A DNA stretch of 64,000 bases from Gracilaria gracilis (Eukaryota; Rhodophyta; Florideophyceae; Gracilariales; Gracilariaceae). Under the pieces are notes generated by a model, which worked only from the letters and a program-made list of their open reading frames with translations, did not search any database and was not told the DNA's origin. Location of the stretch: positions 62,001-126,000 of the forward strand of contig JARGSG010000120.1 in NCBI GenBank assembly GCA_030374805.1. Direction: 5' to 3'. Shown here one piece after another: positions 28,621 through 38,406 of this stretch (the stretch's first letter is position 1; each line of letters opens with the position of its first letter). Made by a program: the position numbers and the translations under genes.

Positions 28621-30423
28621 ATGCGTCACTCCAAGTCGCAGCTCTTTGGTCGCAGGCATCAGTCGCCCCCGTACCAGCCGGAAAACATGGCCGACGGTCG
28701 TCACAAGCGCCATCACCAAAACCGCCACAACCGCCACCACAACCACCAACATGCGCAATCACACGCGCCGCACCAACAACACCATCACAATCATAACCCG
28801 GCTGTGGACGCCAGTCGCTCGCGCATCGGCCTCAGCATGGCGCTAAAGGGCTTGTTGGGCGGTGCGCGTCGTTCGGACCAGCCTTCTGTTCCGCACGATG
28901 ACGTGCTGTTCAAGTGGGGTAATAAACGCCGTCAGGTGTTTGGCATGCGCGCGGCCAATGGTCATGACGCTTCGTTGCTATCGTCGTCGTCGGCCGTGTC
29001 CAATGATGCGCCGCCTCTGCGCTACTCCAATGCCAACTTGCGCGTGGCTGGCTGGCTGACCAAGCGTGGAAAGAGGCTGGGATCCCGTGTCGATCGCTTC
29101 TTCGAGTTGAATGGAAGCGTGCTGAGTAATGCTCGTACCGAGCATTCTAACCCTACCTGGACCGTCAATGTGCGCGGCAGCAAGGTGCTGGCCGGTCCGG
29201 GTAGAGAGATTATCTTCAAGGTAGATAAGTCTTTTACCAGCTTTTTCGCCCCTACGGATGAGCTGCATGACAAATGGATCAAGGCACTTCAGGCTGTGTG
29301 CGCTGATGTCACCGACTTTTATGACTTTGGAAAGGTCATTGGTCGAGGTGCCTATTCCGAGGTGTATCTCGCCAGAGACAAGCAACGAAACGAGTTGTGT
29401 GCCATCAAGGTTTTGGAACGTTCCAACGCCGAACATGCAAAACTCATAGACCGTGAACTGGAGGTCCTTCGACTACTCAATCACCAGAATATTGTACAGA
29501 TCTACGACATTTTCGACTCGGCCAGGGAGACGTACGTGGTCATGGAGTATCTAGCAGGAGGCGAATTACTGGAAATGATCACCGAAAACGATCATTTGTC
29601 GGAGAAAAACTCCAAACAGGTGATTCGAGAGGTGCTACAAGCTGTGCATTACCTGCACGCACGAGGCATTGTGCACAGGGATGTCAAGCCTGAAAACATC
29701 CTGTGCGTGAACCGTGGGTGGCCGCTGCGTGTGAAGATTACCGATTTTGGTCTGTCCAAGAGCGTTGGCGTGGGCGTGGGCGAGGATGAGTCGGACCGCG
29801 TGATGCGATCGCAGTGTGGAACGGCATACTACCTTGCTCCCGAGATTGCGAACAGCCTGCCGTACGGAAAGCCTGTGGACCTGTGGGCTTGTGGAGTGGT
29901 ACTGTATGTAATGCTGGCTGGCAAGTTCCCGTTCTACGGCAAGTCGGGCGACAAGTTTATGCGGCGGTTACGCGCCGGGGTGCGCTTCCCCGAGGATGAA
30001 TGGAGTGGCATCTCTGCGGACGCAAAGGCTCTGGTTCGAGGGCTGCTGGACCCGAGTCCAGCCTCGAGACTGACGGCGGCGCAGGCGTTGCAACACCGAT
30101 GGTTGGTGGATGAGGCGGACGTGACGGCGTCGTCCATGCCGTCGAGAGCGGTTGTGGAGGCGCAACAAAAGGTGCAGCGACGGTTTAACGCGGCGACGGA
30201 GCCGCTTTCTTTGCAGCTGGCGCAGTTTTCGGCGTCCAACCGACGGGCCAGGATGCGTAGCGCGGGCACGGAGGCGAGCGTGGCAGAGGAAGAGGCGGAG
30301 GTGGTGAGGACGGACAACCACAGCGCGGACTTGGACTACTCGGAGTACGAAGAGGAGGCGGTGGAGCAGAACAAGAGCGAGGTGATGTTCGAGCAAGAGC
30401 GCACCGACGTGGAGCAACTATGA
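28621..30423 (+). CDS. serine/threonine protein kinase with N-terminal PH domain (CAMK-like)
   Basis: This 600-residue protein starts at the ATG at 28621, placed after the low-complexity leader. Residues 1-75 are very His/Gln/Asn-rich (HHQNRHNRHHNHQH type). A PH domain spans about 135-235: it opens VAGWLTKRGKRLGSRVDRFF and closes with the conserved Trp in DKWIKALQ, so phosphoinositide membrane binding is likely. The kinase domain (about 238-498) has an intact set: IGRGAYSEVY, the AIKV lysine near 262, HRDVKPEN near 353, DFG near 373 and APE near 405. Layout and wording fit the CAMK group. The C-terminal 100 residues are acidic/Gln-rich. Activation-loop residues include an SQCGTAYYLAPE stretch. 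A PH domain before a CAMK-type kinase is reminiscent of protein kinase D, but C1 domains are absent. Confidence 0.88.
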   Translation: MRHSKSQLFGRRHQSPPYQPENMADGRHKRHHQNRHNRHHNHQHAQSHAPHQQHHHNHNPAVDASRSRIGLSMALKGLLGGARRSDQPSVPHDDVLFKWGNKRRQVFGMRAANGHDASLLSSSSAVSNDAPPLRYSNANLRVAGWLTKRGKRLGSRVDRFFELNGSVLSNARTEHSNPTWTVNVRGSKVLAGPGREIIFKVDKSFTSFFAPTDELHDKWIKALQAVCADVTDFYDFGKVIGRGAYSEVYLARDKQRNELCAIKVLERSNAEHAKLIDRELEVLRLLNHQNIVQIYDIFDSARETYVVMEYLAGGELLEMITENDHLSEKNSKQVIREVLQAVHYLHARGIVHRDVKPENILCVNRGWPLRVKITDFGLSKSVGVGVGEDESDRVMRSQCGTAYYLAPEIANSLPYGKPVDLWACGVVLYVMLAGKFPFYGKSGDKFMRRLRAGVRFPEDEWSGISADAKALVRGLLDPSPASRLTAAQALQHRWLVDEADVTASSMPSRAVVEAQQKVQRRFNAATEPLSLQLAQFSASNRRARMRSAGTEASVAEEEAEVVRTDNHSADLDYSEYEEEAVEQNKSEVMFEQERTDVEQL

Positions 30424-31342
30424 CCTTTTTTTTTTTTTTTTTTTTTTCTTTTTTTTTTCTATTTTTCGCCTTATAATTGTGTGGTGGTTTTTTTTTTGTA
30501 AAAGTGTCGATTTTTGGGCGCGGCGTGTGTGTATCGTTTGGGTGTGTGGAACGGAACGGTGGGCGTCGCGCGACGCGCCGCCCTTCGTGTGTTCGCTGCG
30601 GCGCGCTTACGCTGACGTTTGTGAGTACCGTTGGTAGACGCAAGCGCGTGTCATGTGCGGCTGGCGCAGGCGCGCGTCAACACGCTTTTGATTTTGGACG
30701 CGGTGCGTGGGGCGCACAGCGCGCGCGGCTCTCGACGGCGCACCACGACGCTTTGTTTCCGAAAGGCCGACACCGCCACGGACCGCTTCCATCATGTGTG
30801 CGCTCTCTATCAGCTTCACTTGATACGGCGTGTGCATGCGATGCATCATGATGATGACGGCGCGGGGCGCGCATGTGAACCTGCAAATTGCATTGCATAT
30901 GTATGTTTTGGTCAGCGCCTGTAGTGCAGATCCGCAACGTATGCACGTGGCGTGTATGTGTGCCTTTTTTTTGTTTGCGTGGGGGCGCGTTGTGGGCGCC
31001 TTGTTCGTCGGCGTGGTGTTGCTGCGGCAGCGGGAGTGGCGCGGCGGCCGGCTGCGCGCGATGCATGCGCGTGCGCGCGCTTGCTCACACTGAACGGTTC
31101 AGACTCTGAACTTCAGAGGCGCCAAAGTGTGATCGCTTTGCGCGTGCTTCGATAATTTATCGGCGGCGCGTGCTGCGTGCTGCACTGCGTAGATATGCAG
31201 TGCATACACGCGCGCTGTAATTGCGCGCTTGCTTCGCGTTGTTAACGTTGATCATCATCTAACTTCCACTAAGTTTGTATGCGTGCTGTCTCACCTTTGC
31301 ATGTGCAGCACCGCGCTGCTCTTGTCCGCACGCAAACCACTC
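30424..31342. other. intergenic, 919 bp, with 22-T run and end of the GC-rich island
   Basis: Directly after the kinase stop codon a run of 22 T (30426-30447) and a second T-rich tract follow. An inverted copy of the TCTACCAACGGTA motif lies at 30626-30638. The remainder is GC-rich, rich in GCGCGTGC words, and holds no supportable gene. Composition changes to AT-richer around 31300. Confidence 0.5.
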
Positions 31343-31369
31343 CCACTAGTGTCTATCGGACCAACGCGT

Positions 31370-31387
31370 TGACCTCATATGAGGTCA
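31370..31387. repeat. 18-bp palindrome near the left end of the piggyBac element
   Basis: TGACCTCATATGAGGTCA is self-complementary and is repeated exactly at 34137-34154. Confidence 0.85.
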
Positions 31388-31440
31388 GCCCGTTGAGAGA
31401 GTAAAATAAACCAAAAAATTACATTCCGGACCTATAATGC

Positions 31441-31472
31441 GGACTTTTCAAATTTCAAAATTTGAAAAGTCC
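31441..31472. repeat. 15-bp stem hairpin
   Basis: GGACTTTTCAAATTT and its exact complement are separated by 2 nt. The structure is inside the left non-coding part of the piggyBac element and could form a cruciform or RNA hairpin. Confidence 0.8.
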
Positions 31473-31514
31473 TTGAACAGTCGTTTAAGTAGTAGTCTGT
31501 TGGGCAAAAAGGCC

Positions 31515-31585
31515 AGTAATCACAGCTCAGTGGATAAGATATCCTATGTGAGCAAATTAAACGTGAGTTCAAACCTCGCTGAGTT
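31515..31585 (+). ncRNA. tRNA-like sequence (possible SINE head or pseudo-tRNA)
   Basis: An A-box-like CAGCTCAGTGGATAAG near 31523 and a B-box-like GTGAGTTCAAACCTC near 31563, with a proper T-stem (GTGAG/CTCGC) and 7-nt loop, have tRNA spacing. The acceptor and D stems do not pair well, so it is not a functional tRNA gene. A tRNA-derived short element is the likely explanation. Confidence 0.35.
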
Positions 31586-34136
31586 TATTAAAACTCGAAA
31601 ACTCATTATGGAGCTCGACTAATTCTAGTAATATATTTACACTAAGAACGTTTTGAACACCCACTTGAACAACAGACAGAACAAGGTGACATCTGTTAAA
31701 GAGGCAGTTTCGTCAAAGTGTAAACATTATCTAGCATGTTCAATAACGCGGATTGAATTAGTAGGCGGCTTAAGGCAAATGAGTACTTGTTGATAATGTG
31801 GTTCTTTATGTGTTTTTATTCAATATCAGCGCTTGTTTACTCCTATGTTGACGTTGTTGTTGACAACAGATGTGCTTCAATTGCTTTTTAACACCGTGAC
31901 GTAACTAAATGTGGTTCTTAAAGCAGTCCCTTCCTGTACCAGTGTGACATTAATACACTTCAGATTTCAAAGATATATAGCATTCAGAACATAAAAACTT
32001 AGACTTCATATTCCCTTTGTACACTTTGCATCGTCCTTGATATGAAGACTTCGTAATCATTCCATCCTTAGTTTTTCTCTTACGATTAGTCTGCATAAGA
32101 TGCACACTAGTTCCTGCAGGTTTCGGAATATCATCTTCTATTTCCATATGTTCTTCATCTCGAGTCATCAAAGCGGTCCGATCCCACGTATTAGTGATAA
32201 GATCGTCAGCCAGCTTTGAATAGAAGTTATACGGAGATAATAACTTTCGCATACCATTACCAGCTTTGTAAAGCATCCACGCATCAACCATACAAATGGA
32301 TAATGAAGATGAATTCACACGGAACGACCAATCCTTGACCTCGATTTTCTTCTCCAGTTTTAATTCATCTTGGCGGCATCTGTTGTGTCTGTCAATCATT
32401 GAACACGTTTTATAGTATTCCTCACAAACCTCTGGTATCGGTACTTCCAGTTCAACTTTCCTCGAAACATTTCCTTCTCGTCTCCATCTTTGTCGCATTA
32501 TTGGGTTTCCAGGGTTCACCGTGTTGCATGTTGATATAAAATACCTTCGTTCCCTATCGACTCACATTACCGCCATTAGATCAGTATTCAAACCGTTCCC
32601 CTTCGAAACCATTGAAACAAAATCTCCACGATTCTCTAAGGTCTTCTCTGATAAATGCTTCATAGGAAATTGACGCGTTGCGTTTTTGAAAACCCCAGTA
32701 AACCGCCGTCCTTCTTACAAAAGTGCATTAGCTGTTTTCACAGATGCAAAGAAAAAGAATCTGCACAAACATGTCGTCCAGACCCAAACCAGGGCTGGAT
32801 TAATCGAAGTAAAATCGCAGTTCCATGAGTATGTTCTGTATCAAAATCCTGATCAGGGGCTTCAGATCCTATATTGAACCAAATATTTAGCATGATGTCA
32901 CTTCTTCCGCAGCAAACGGTTTTCATTTCTAAACCGTTTCTGGTTTTCGATCCAGTGCGGTATAATGCCCTACATCAATCCAGTCTCCCCCAAGACCAAA
33001 CCAGCGTGAAATACTCTCATCGACGCATAAAGCATGTGAAGGTGTCACGAGAGAACGGCAATGATCATTAATGGCTTTCACGAAATCAGTGACTAATTCC
33101 AGCGAGCCGTGCATTAATCCTCTTGAGCAGCGTTACCACTGAAACAAATACAACGCCTTAGAGTTTCAAACCTATTTCGTGACATTGCTTCACCAATCAC
33201 AGGCTGAGACATAAACCTGGATGTTGGGTTTGAACCCCAAAGATCTCTTCTATTCGGAAACTCCAGCCTGCTTATGAAAAACATCACGCCAAAGAACCTT
33301 AAAAGCTCTCCACCACTCGTCGAAGAGGCGCCATCATTTTCCAAGTTCTTGTTCGTCTTTTCCACAATAGTCTTCAGATGTCCGATGGGGAACATCCATA
33401 AAAAATAGTCAATGAATGTCATCGTACTTGGGCAATGACGTGGTGAGATAAAATCTCCGGCTGGGCCAATAACCTTCCACGGCTGCAATTGCATGCATCT
33501 ATTGATAGGGCTACAAATTGCCTCCGTGTTCCACGCACGATCATGCACAGTCACTGACTGGTCGGAAGGAGGTGGTTGTGAAACGGGATCCGCCTCCTGC
33601 AACTTTTGCACTTCTTCTCCTTCACTCGGCTGATTGTCAACATTTTGGGCCGGTAACGGTGGTACAATTGCTGTGTCAACATTATCAGTTTGTGGACTGT
33701 TAAGGAGACCATTACCAACCTTTACACTGCAAAGAGGAAGAGTACACTCTTTTTGGCGGTTTGGGAGGTCAAACCGAATAGTGAAAAATGTACAGTTTTG
33801 GCCGGTGACGAGTCGAATGTCAACTTTTGTCACTGTTCCAGGGACAGTTTTCGATTTCCAAAGAGAGCCAAAGTAGCGTTTGCTTTCCGAGTCACAAACT
33901 ACAAGGCGGGCACGACTGTGGACTTTGTTACCAACGGTACGACGAGGGTCTGTTGACGGGGCCATTGTGTACAGATTGTGTTGACGTTTGTGAAAAAATG
34001 CTCCAGCTTGGTTGCTGTGTATATGTCATGGGCGACTTTGGTTAACGCCATCAAAGGGAGGACGACGGAGGTGAGGACGAAGTGTTTTTTTTTTAAAAAG
34101 TGAAAACTTTTACCTAAAATTTATGTGAGTAAAAAC

Positions 34137-34154
34137 TGACCTCATATGAGGTCA
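34137..34154. repeat. 18-bp palindrome near the right end of the piggyBac element
   Basis: This is an exact copy of 31370-31387. The adjacent ATAGACACTAG is the inverted counterpart of CTAGTGTCTAT at the left end. Confidence 0.85.
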
Positions 34155-34175
34155 GTTGTCAAATAGACACTAGAG

Positions 34176-34824
34176 GAGTCCCACAATGTGAGAGTGTCAA
34201 TAACTCCTCCTGACCAAACCACATGCTGATTAATTATCATATCAAAGAGTGCCTCCATCGTCTGTTTCACACGCATCAGCCCTCTTAACCTCGAAATGGA
34301 AACAACCACTGCAGACTCTGGCAACACACCATAGCTACCTCTACCTCATAAAACAAACTGCTGTTGTACCTGCATCAGCAAATCAACGGCGCCGTCTCTC
34401 CATCGCTTCTAATTATTGTGAGCCCCGTGCATCATCACGCCGTGTGCGTGCTAATCTCGCCTCCTTCACACAACTCTCACACCGCATTAATCCCTTCATT
34501 CTCCTTCCATAGCCACTGCGCCACCAATAGTGCTCAGTCGTTTCAATTGATAGATACTACCTTTACTCAACAAACGGCCTCCGTTGTCACCCTGCCCTCT
34601 ACATCACCATCACTATGACTGCTCTTTCTGTTATTGCTCCAATTCGAATCCATGCCTATGGTCACATTCACTTTTTCCAACTTTCACTCCCCATGCATCC
34701 TACAAAAGCCGCCGCCTCCTTCGCACCTCATATCGTCCGCTGCCCCCAAACACTTGCCCGCATCCTGTGCATCTCACCGCCCCAATTGTGCAGCGCTTTT
34801 GTTTTCCTTTAAACGCGTTACGAG
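34176..34824. other. intergenic, 649 bp
   Basis: This C/A-rich stretch upstream of the first secreted-protein gene has several short plus-strand open frames without recognisable content. No RNA gene was seen. Confidence 0.4.
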
Positions 34825-35829
34825 ATGCACTTCAAGTCTTTGTTGCTTGCCTGCGTTGTTCATGCAGTCGTCTACGTCGCGTCGGTCAATTCACAGTCAA
34901 CAACTTTGGACGATCCATCAGGCTGCGTCATGACAGACACTGCGTGTCCTTGTTCAATCATCACCCCGACAGCTGTATGCATCAATCACCATGCTGATGA
35001 AATGTGCACCATGGGTGCCTGCAAGCCATCATATCGTTGTGATTGCATGGGCTATGAAATGTGTAACAGATCTCAGTGTGCCATATACACCGCCGATGGA
35101 TCGGTGGATAATAACACCCAGTCTACACCTTTTGAATGTCACCTCACCGCTGGAGCCGCAATTTGCACAGACTATCACCATGTCATAGATACGCTCGAGG
35201 CCGTTGGGTACGCCGCCGCACAAGTGGACGAGGTTCATGGTTCTGCCATTCGTCTGCTGGGCGACTCGTCGAGCACGATGCATGGAATCGAAGACGATGC
35301 TGCTGAGGTGGATGATGCGTTGAGGAGCATTGAGCCCTACCTGGCTAATCTTACAGCTCAAGAGACACATGGAATTGAGTTGGAGGCTGAGATTGTCTCC
35401 CAATCACTAGCTGAAGCACTTCGTCTGCAGCAAGCTTCGTCTGAAATGCATCTCAAGCTCCACGACGTAAGCGTCCAGGTTGAGGGGAATGGCACCGTTG
35501 CTTTGCAGGCGGCTAGTGAGGTGGCCAATCTTGAACAACAGCTGCAACAAGCGCGGGGTCAGAGCAAAAGTGAAGCGCGAGCATGTACAGAGTGCTCTGC
35601 GTTACAAGCCAGCATCGAGATGCATACAAGAGTTCGACAAGAGGCAGCGTCTCGAGGTGGACATGACGCAAGAAATACCCGTGCGGATGCTGCGGATATT
35701 GGGCAGTATGCTTTCCTGGTTCACGAGAATCGAGCTAGATCGATCGCCGCAAAGACAAGAGTTTTAGAAATGGTTACCGTCATCGTTACTCGGATGAGCA
35801 CATCTCAAATCGGAGTTTCACATGACTAG
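34825..35829 (+). CDS. secreted Cys-rich / coiled-coil protein, paralogue 1
   Basis: This 334-residue protein starts at an ATG at 34825. It has a clear signal peptide (hydrophobic LLLACVVHAVVYVASVNS, likely cleaved before QS). A 10-cysteine module spans about residues 35-90 with the order C-x6-C-P-C, C, C, then GACKPSYRCDC, GYEMC and RSQCAIY. Two further Cys follow near 110-120, then a long Ala/Glu/Gln-rich helical region to the C-terminus containing a CTECS pair. The protein is most similar to the gene at 38407-39390 and the two share the motif set almost residue for residue. I know no named family. An extracellular or cell-wall role is inferred from the signal peptide. N-glycosylation sequons occur (for example NLT and NGT). 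Confidence 0.75.
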   Translation: MHFKSLLLACVVHAVVYVASVNSQSTTLDDPSGCVMTDTACPCSIITPTAVCINHHADEMCTMGACKPSYRCDCMGYEMCNRSQCAIYTADGSVDNNTQSTPFECHLTAGAAICTDYHHVIDTLEAVGYAAAQVDEVHGSAIRLLGDSSSTMHGIEDDAAEVDDALRSIEPYLANLTAQETHGIELEAEIVSQSLAEALRLQQASSEMHLKLHDVSVQVEGNGTVALQAASEVANLEQQLQQARGQSKSEARACTECSALQASIEMHTRVRQEAASRGGHDARNTRADAADIGQYAFLVHENRARSIAAKTRVLEMVTVIVTRMSTSQIGVSHD

Positions 35830-36445
35830 ACGTTGTTCATTGTATGCTGTATATGACATGACAATCCTTATTAGCAGTAAGCCTTAAATTGAACTTCAGT
35901 TTTATGCGTGATAATACATTCCTATGCGAAACAACAATAAGACAACAAGGCTGAAACAAGAGTAATCTCTCGTGTTTCGCCATGAAGACTTGAGTAACGA
36001 ACCTCTGCTTTCAGGGAGAAACTCGGTAGCTATCGATGACAGCCTCAATCACAATTTCTTCCTGATCTCGGATGAACTGATTGAGACAACCATCTCCAAA
36101 CGATTTGCGTTCAGCTCGGGCTCAAACTCAGCTGAGAAGTTTTTCGGTGAAAACTAACGATTGTTTAATGAAGAATAGTCCATCCACCAGAAAAACTTTG
36201 TTAGCATTGGAGCTAAAAAGAAACAGTCTCCAGATAGATACTGATAGTTAAAAGAAGTTCCCTTCCCGTGATATAGAGAAAAATTGCAATGGAGACCTTC
36301 CAGTGAAGGTTTGGAGCAAGTGGTGGCTGTAGAAGATTGAAAGGCTCGCAAGACGTTTCTGGAGATGACATGCTGGAAACTTCGAAATGGTTGTCGACGA
36401 CGAGGATTGCGAGTGTCAATGTGCAAGATTTGACAACACGAATTC
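35830..36445. other. intergenic, 616 bp
   Basis: This lies between the first secreted-protein gene and the convergent lipase gene. It is AT-richer than the genes, and no gene or RNA is supported. Confidence 0.4.
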
Positions 36446-37384
36446 CTAGATGAAAACAGATGTAAGAAACTCAGCCACACTGTCAAAGAACTTGTCACTT
36501 CCAACCTCCGGTTTCTCATTGAAGGTTTCATGAAAAGCTCCATCGATCTTAACGAGCTTGGCAGCTCCTTTTTCGTTAACAGCCTGTACAAGTCTCTCAC
36601 TCCCCTCCATTCGAACAACCTTATCATCACCGCCATGTACAACGAGTACTGGCACCGTGTTAAGCACGCATTCAGGCTCGTCTTTCAAAGCTTCCAGAAC
36701 GGTATTACCATAGCTAAGAAGATCAGTACCAACACCAACGCTTACTTTGTCATGGACAAGTGGGTCGTTTATGTATGCATCTACTGCTTCTTGGTTCTTG
36801 CAAAGATCGGCGGGACGAATTCCAACCCCTTTTGTGAGACCTCTTGAGCCGGGAATCCGGCACAGATAAGGAGCTACTGGTTGTAAGACCTTGTTGATCA
36901 CACCCGAAACAACGCAGTCAATTGCCGGAGCGCTGAGTATAACAGCGGTGAATTTTCCAATTGCTTCAGACAGCAAGTTATCCTTATTTGTCATTGCCGA
37001 AGCTACAATAACGCCGCCCATGGAATGACCACCCACAACAACACTTGAATTGGGACCATATCGAAGGGCAGCATGTGGTAATATCAGATTGTATAAATCG
37101 CTGATATAATCCGTGAGATGTCTAGCCGCACCTTTTGCACCGTCGGACTTTCCATGATTCCTCATATCATATGATATTATTGCGTCTAAAGATGATACAC
37201 GGTTCAATAGCTTTTCCGCAAAATTCCTGTAACGAGCGGAGTGTTCGCAGACGCCATGATTCCAAACGAAGAGTTTGGGGTTTTCGATCTGCGGTGATGA
37301 CGTTTTAGTCCAGTATACAATGTGAAGGTTGGGTTGATTGGGATCGCGATATTGAAGAACCTCTGTCTCTTCGTGCAGAGGCAT
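36446..37384 (-). CDS. monoacylglycerol lipase / lysophospholipase-type alpha/beta hydrolase
   Basis: This 312-residue protein starts at an ATG at 37384. It has the Hydrolase_4 (serine aminopeptidase S33) fold of monoacylglycerol lipases. The oxyanion motif is WNHGVCEHSARYRNFAE, the DMRNHGKSDG segment matches the family RGHGxSxG, the nucleophile is S121 in GGHSMGG, and the acid and His of the triad are in VVHGGDDKVV and DGAFHETFNE. It likely cleaves acyl groups from monoacylglycerols or lysophospholipids in the cytosol or on membranes. No signal peptide is visible. It lies between the two secreted Cys-rich paralogues on the opposite strand. A lysophospholipase role cannot be excluded. Confidence 0.85.
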   Translation of the reverse strand: MPLHEETEVLQYRDPNQPNLHIVYWTKTSSPQIENPKLFVWNHGVCEHSARYRNFAEKLLNRVSSLDAIISYDMRNHGKSDGAKGAARHLTDYISDLYNLILPHAALRYGPNSSVVVGGHSMGGVIVASAMTNKDNLLSEAIGKFTAVILSAPAIDCVVSGVINKVLQPVAPYLCRIPGSRGLTKGVGIRPADLCKNQEAVDAYINDPLVHDKVSVGVGTDLLSYGNTVLEALKDEPECVLNTVPVLVVHGGDDKVVRMEGSERLVQAVNEKGAAKLVKIDGAFHETFNEKPEVGSDKFFDSVAEFLTSVFI

Positions 37385-38406
37385 GTTTGCTAAGGCGCGT
37401 GTTTATCGAGGATAGATATAGCTGGATACGGGGATGAGTCTCAAGGCTTGAGAAAGCTCGCAGCGGATGAATCGAGTTGGACAAAACAAAACGCTTCGGT
37501 GCTTCGCTGTGTGATACACCGTCGAAGGAAACGTGAACTCGGACAGTTCGTGCGTAAAATTTGTCTCTCGAGGCTCTGCTACTGGAAGTTGCCGGAGCGG
37601 CACGACCTTGCTGGTATAGCGCGAAGAGCGCCGAACAGCAAGGTCGGGCTTTTCCAGAAAAGGAATGTGACAGCTGTAAGGTTACATGGGAGCACCTGTC
37701 ACGACGTGACAGGTGCACAGATCAAGTGTCACGGCTGCAGTCGCACGGTGTGCGACTCGCACCCAAACGGATTCATGTAATTCCCCATCGACGTTCCCCC
37801 ACAACCTTCTCCAGCGTTGCGAGGAAGCCTTTCTGAAAACTGAAGGTGCAGGGAGGAGCTCTCGTTTTCGTTCCTCTCGTATAGTATTCTCGCTGCTTTC
37901 TCTGTGATGAACCGCAGCCACTGCGGTCGTCAGCTCCTCCTTCGTGGACGAGCGAAGCGTATACGCGCCCCATTTTTTGTGCGCACCTTACCAACATGAG
38001 GCCACGGCCCACATGAGTCACCCCGACACGCTGCCAATGTCACATAACGCCTCAGCAACACCATCTTCTTTCTACCGGAATCGAGAAGCGCATCCACTTT
38101 GCTTCCCGTGATGCTCTTTCGAATTGAAGCATTGGTCCACTTCTCTCCACTCCTGATCACCTTCCATGGATACTGGCTTCGAGCACACATTCTTTCACCA
38201 TGTCGCATCCTGTGACCCCACACCACGCACTGGGACACGAGGAATGCTTCGAATCTAGCGATTCGACATCATTCGAATTTTGACCAACTACATGCTATAA
38301 GAATGATGAGCGACGAACTTCGCTTCCTTAGGCTGCCCTTGCACTACAGCACTCACTCTTGCATCAAAAACCTCTAAAAGTATCTTCCGACACTGCTCAT
38401 ACAAAC
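37385..38406. other. intergenic, about 1 kb, with a 25-bp near-perfect palindrome
   Basis: This is the upstream region of the lipase gene and of the second secreted-protein gene. It contains the palindrome at 37692-37716. Several short open frames on both strands are not convincing. A CEEAFLK-coding word near 37820 recurs near 39870, perhaps a small shared repeat. Confidence 0.4.
37692..37716. promoter_or_regulatory. 12-bp-arm palindrome GCACCTGTCACG-A-CGTGACAGGTGC
   Basis: The two 12-bp arms are exact complements around one base. It lies about 310 bp upstream of the lipase ATG. The GTGACAGGTG half also occurs near 4670. A dimeric protein-binding site is a reasonable guess. Confidence 0.4.

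Larger units (their letters stand above)
31343..34175 (-). mobile_element. decayed piggyBac-type DNA transposon
   Basis: The minus strand holds remains of a piggyBac (DDE_Tnp_1_7) transposase in four open pieces: 33114-33965, 32929-33114, 32738-32926 and 31950-32519. They lie in consistent order but in different frames, so at least three frame or stop breaks separate them. Recognisable parts are the N-terminal domain (YFLWMFPIGHLKTIVEKTN, then FFGVMFFISRLEFPNRRDLW), a catalytic-core segment (LCVDESISRWFG), a middle piece (AILLRLIQPWFGSGRHVCADS) and a C-terminal Cys-rich end (YQGRCKVY to LCSECY). Near both ends an 18-bp palindrome, TGACCTCATATGAGGTCA, and an inverted CTAGTGTCTAT word occur (31348-31387 and 34137-34173). 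A TTAA target duplication was not found, so the exact ends are uncertain. It is unlikely to be active. Confidence 0.75.
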
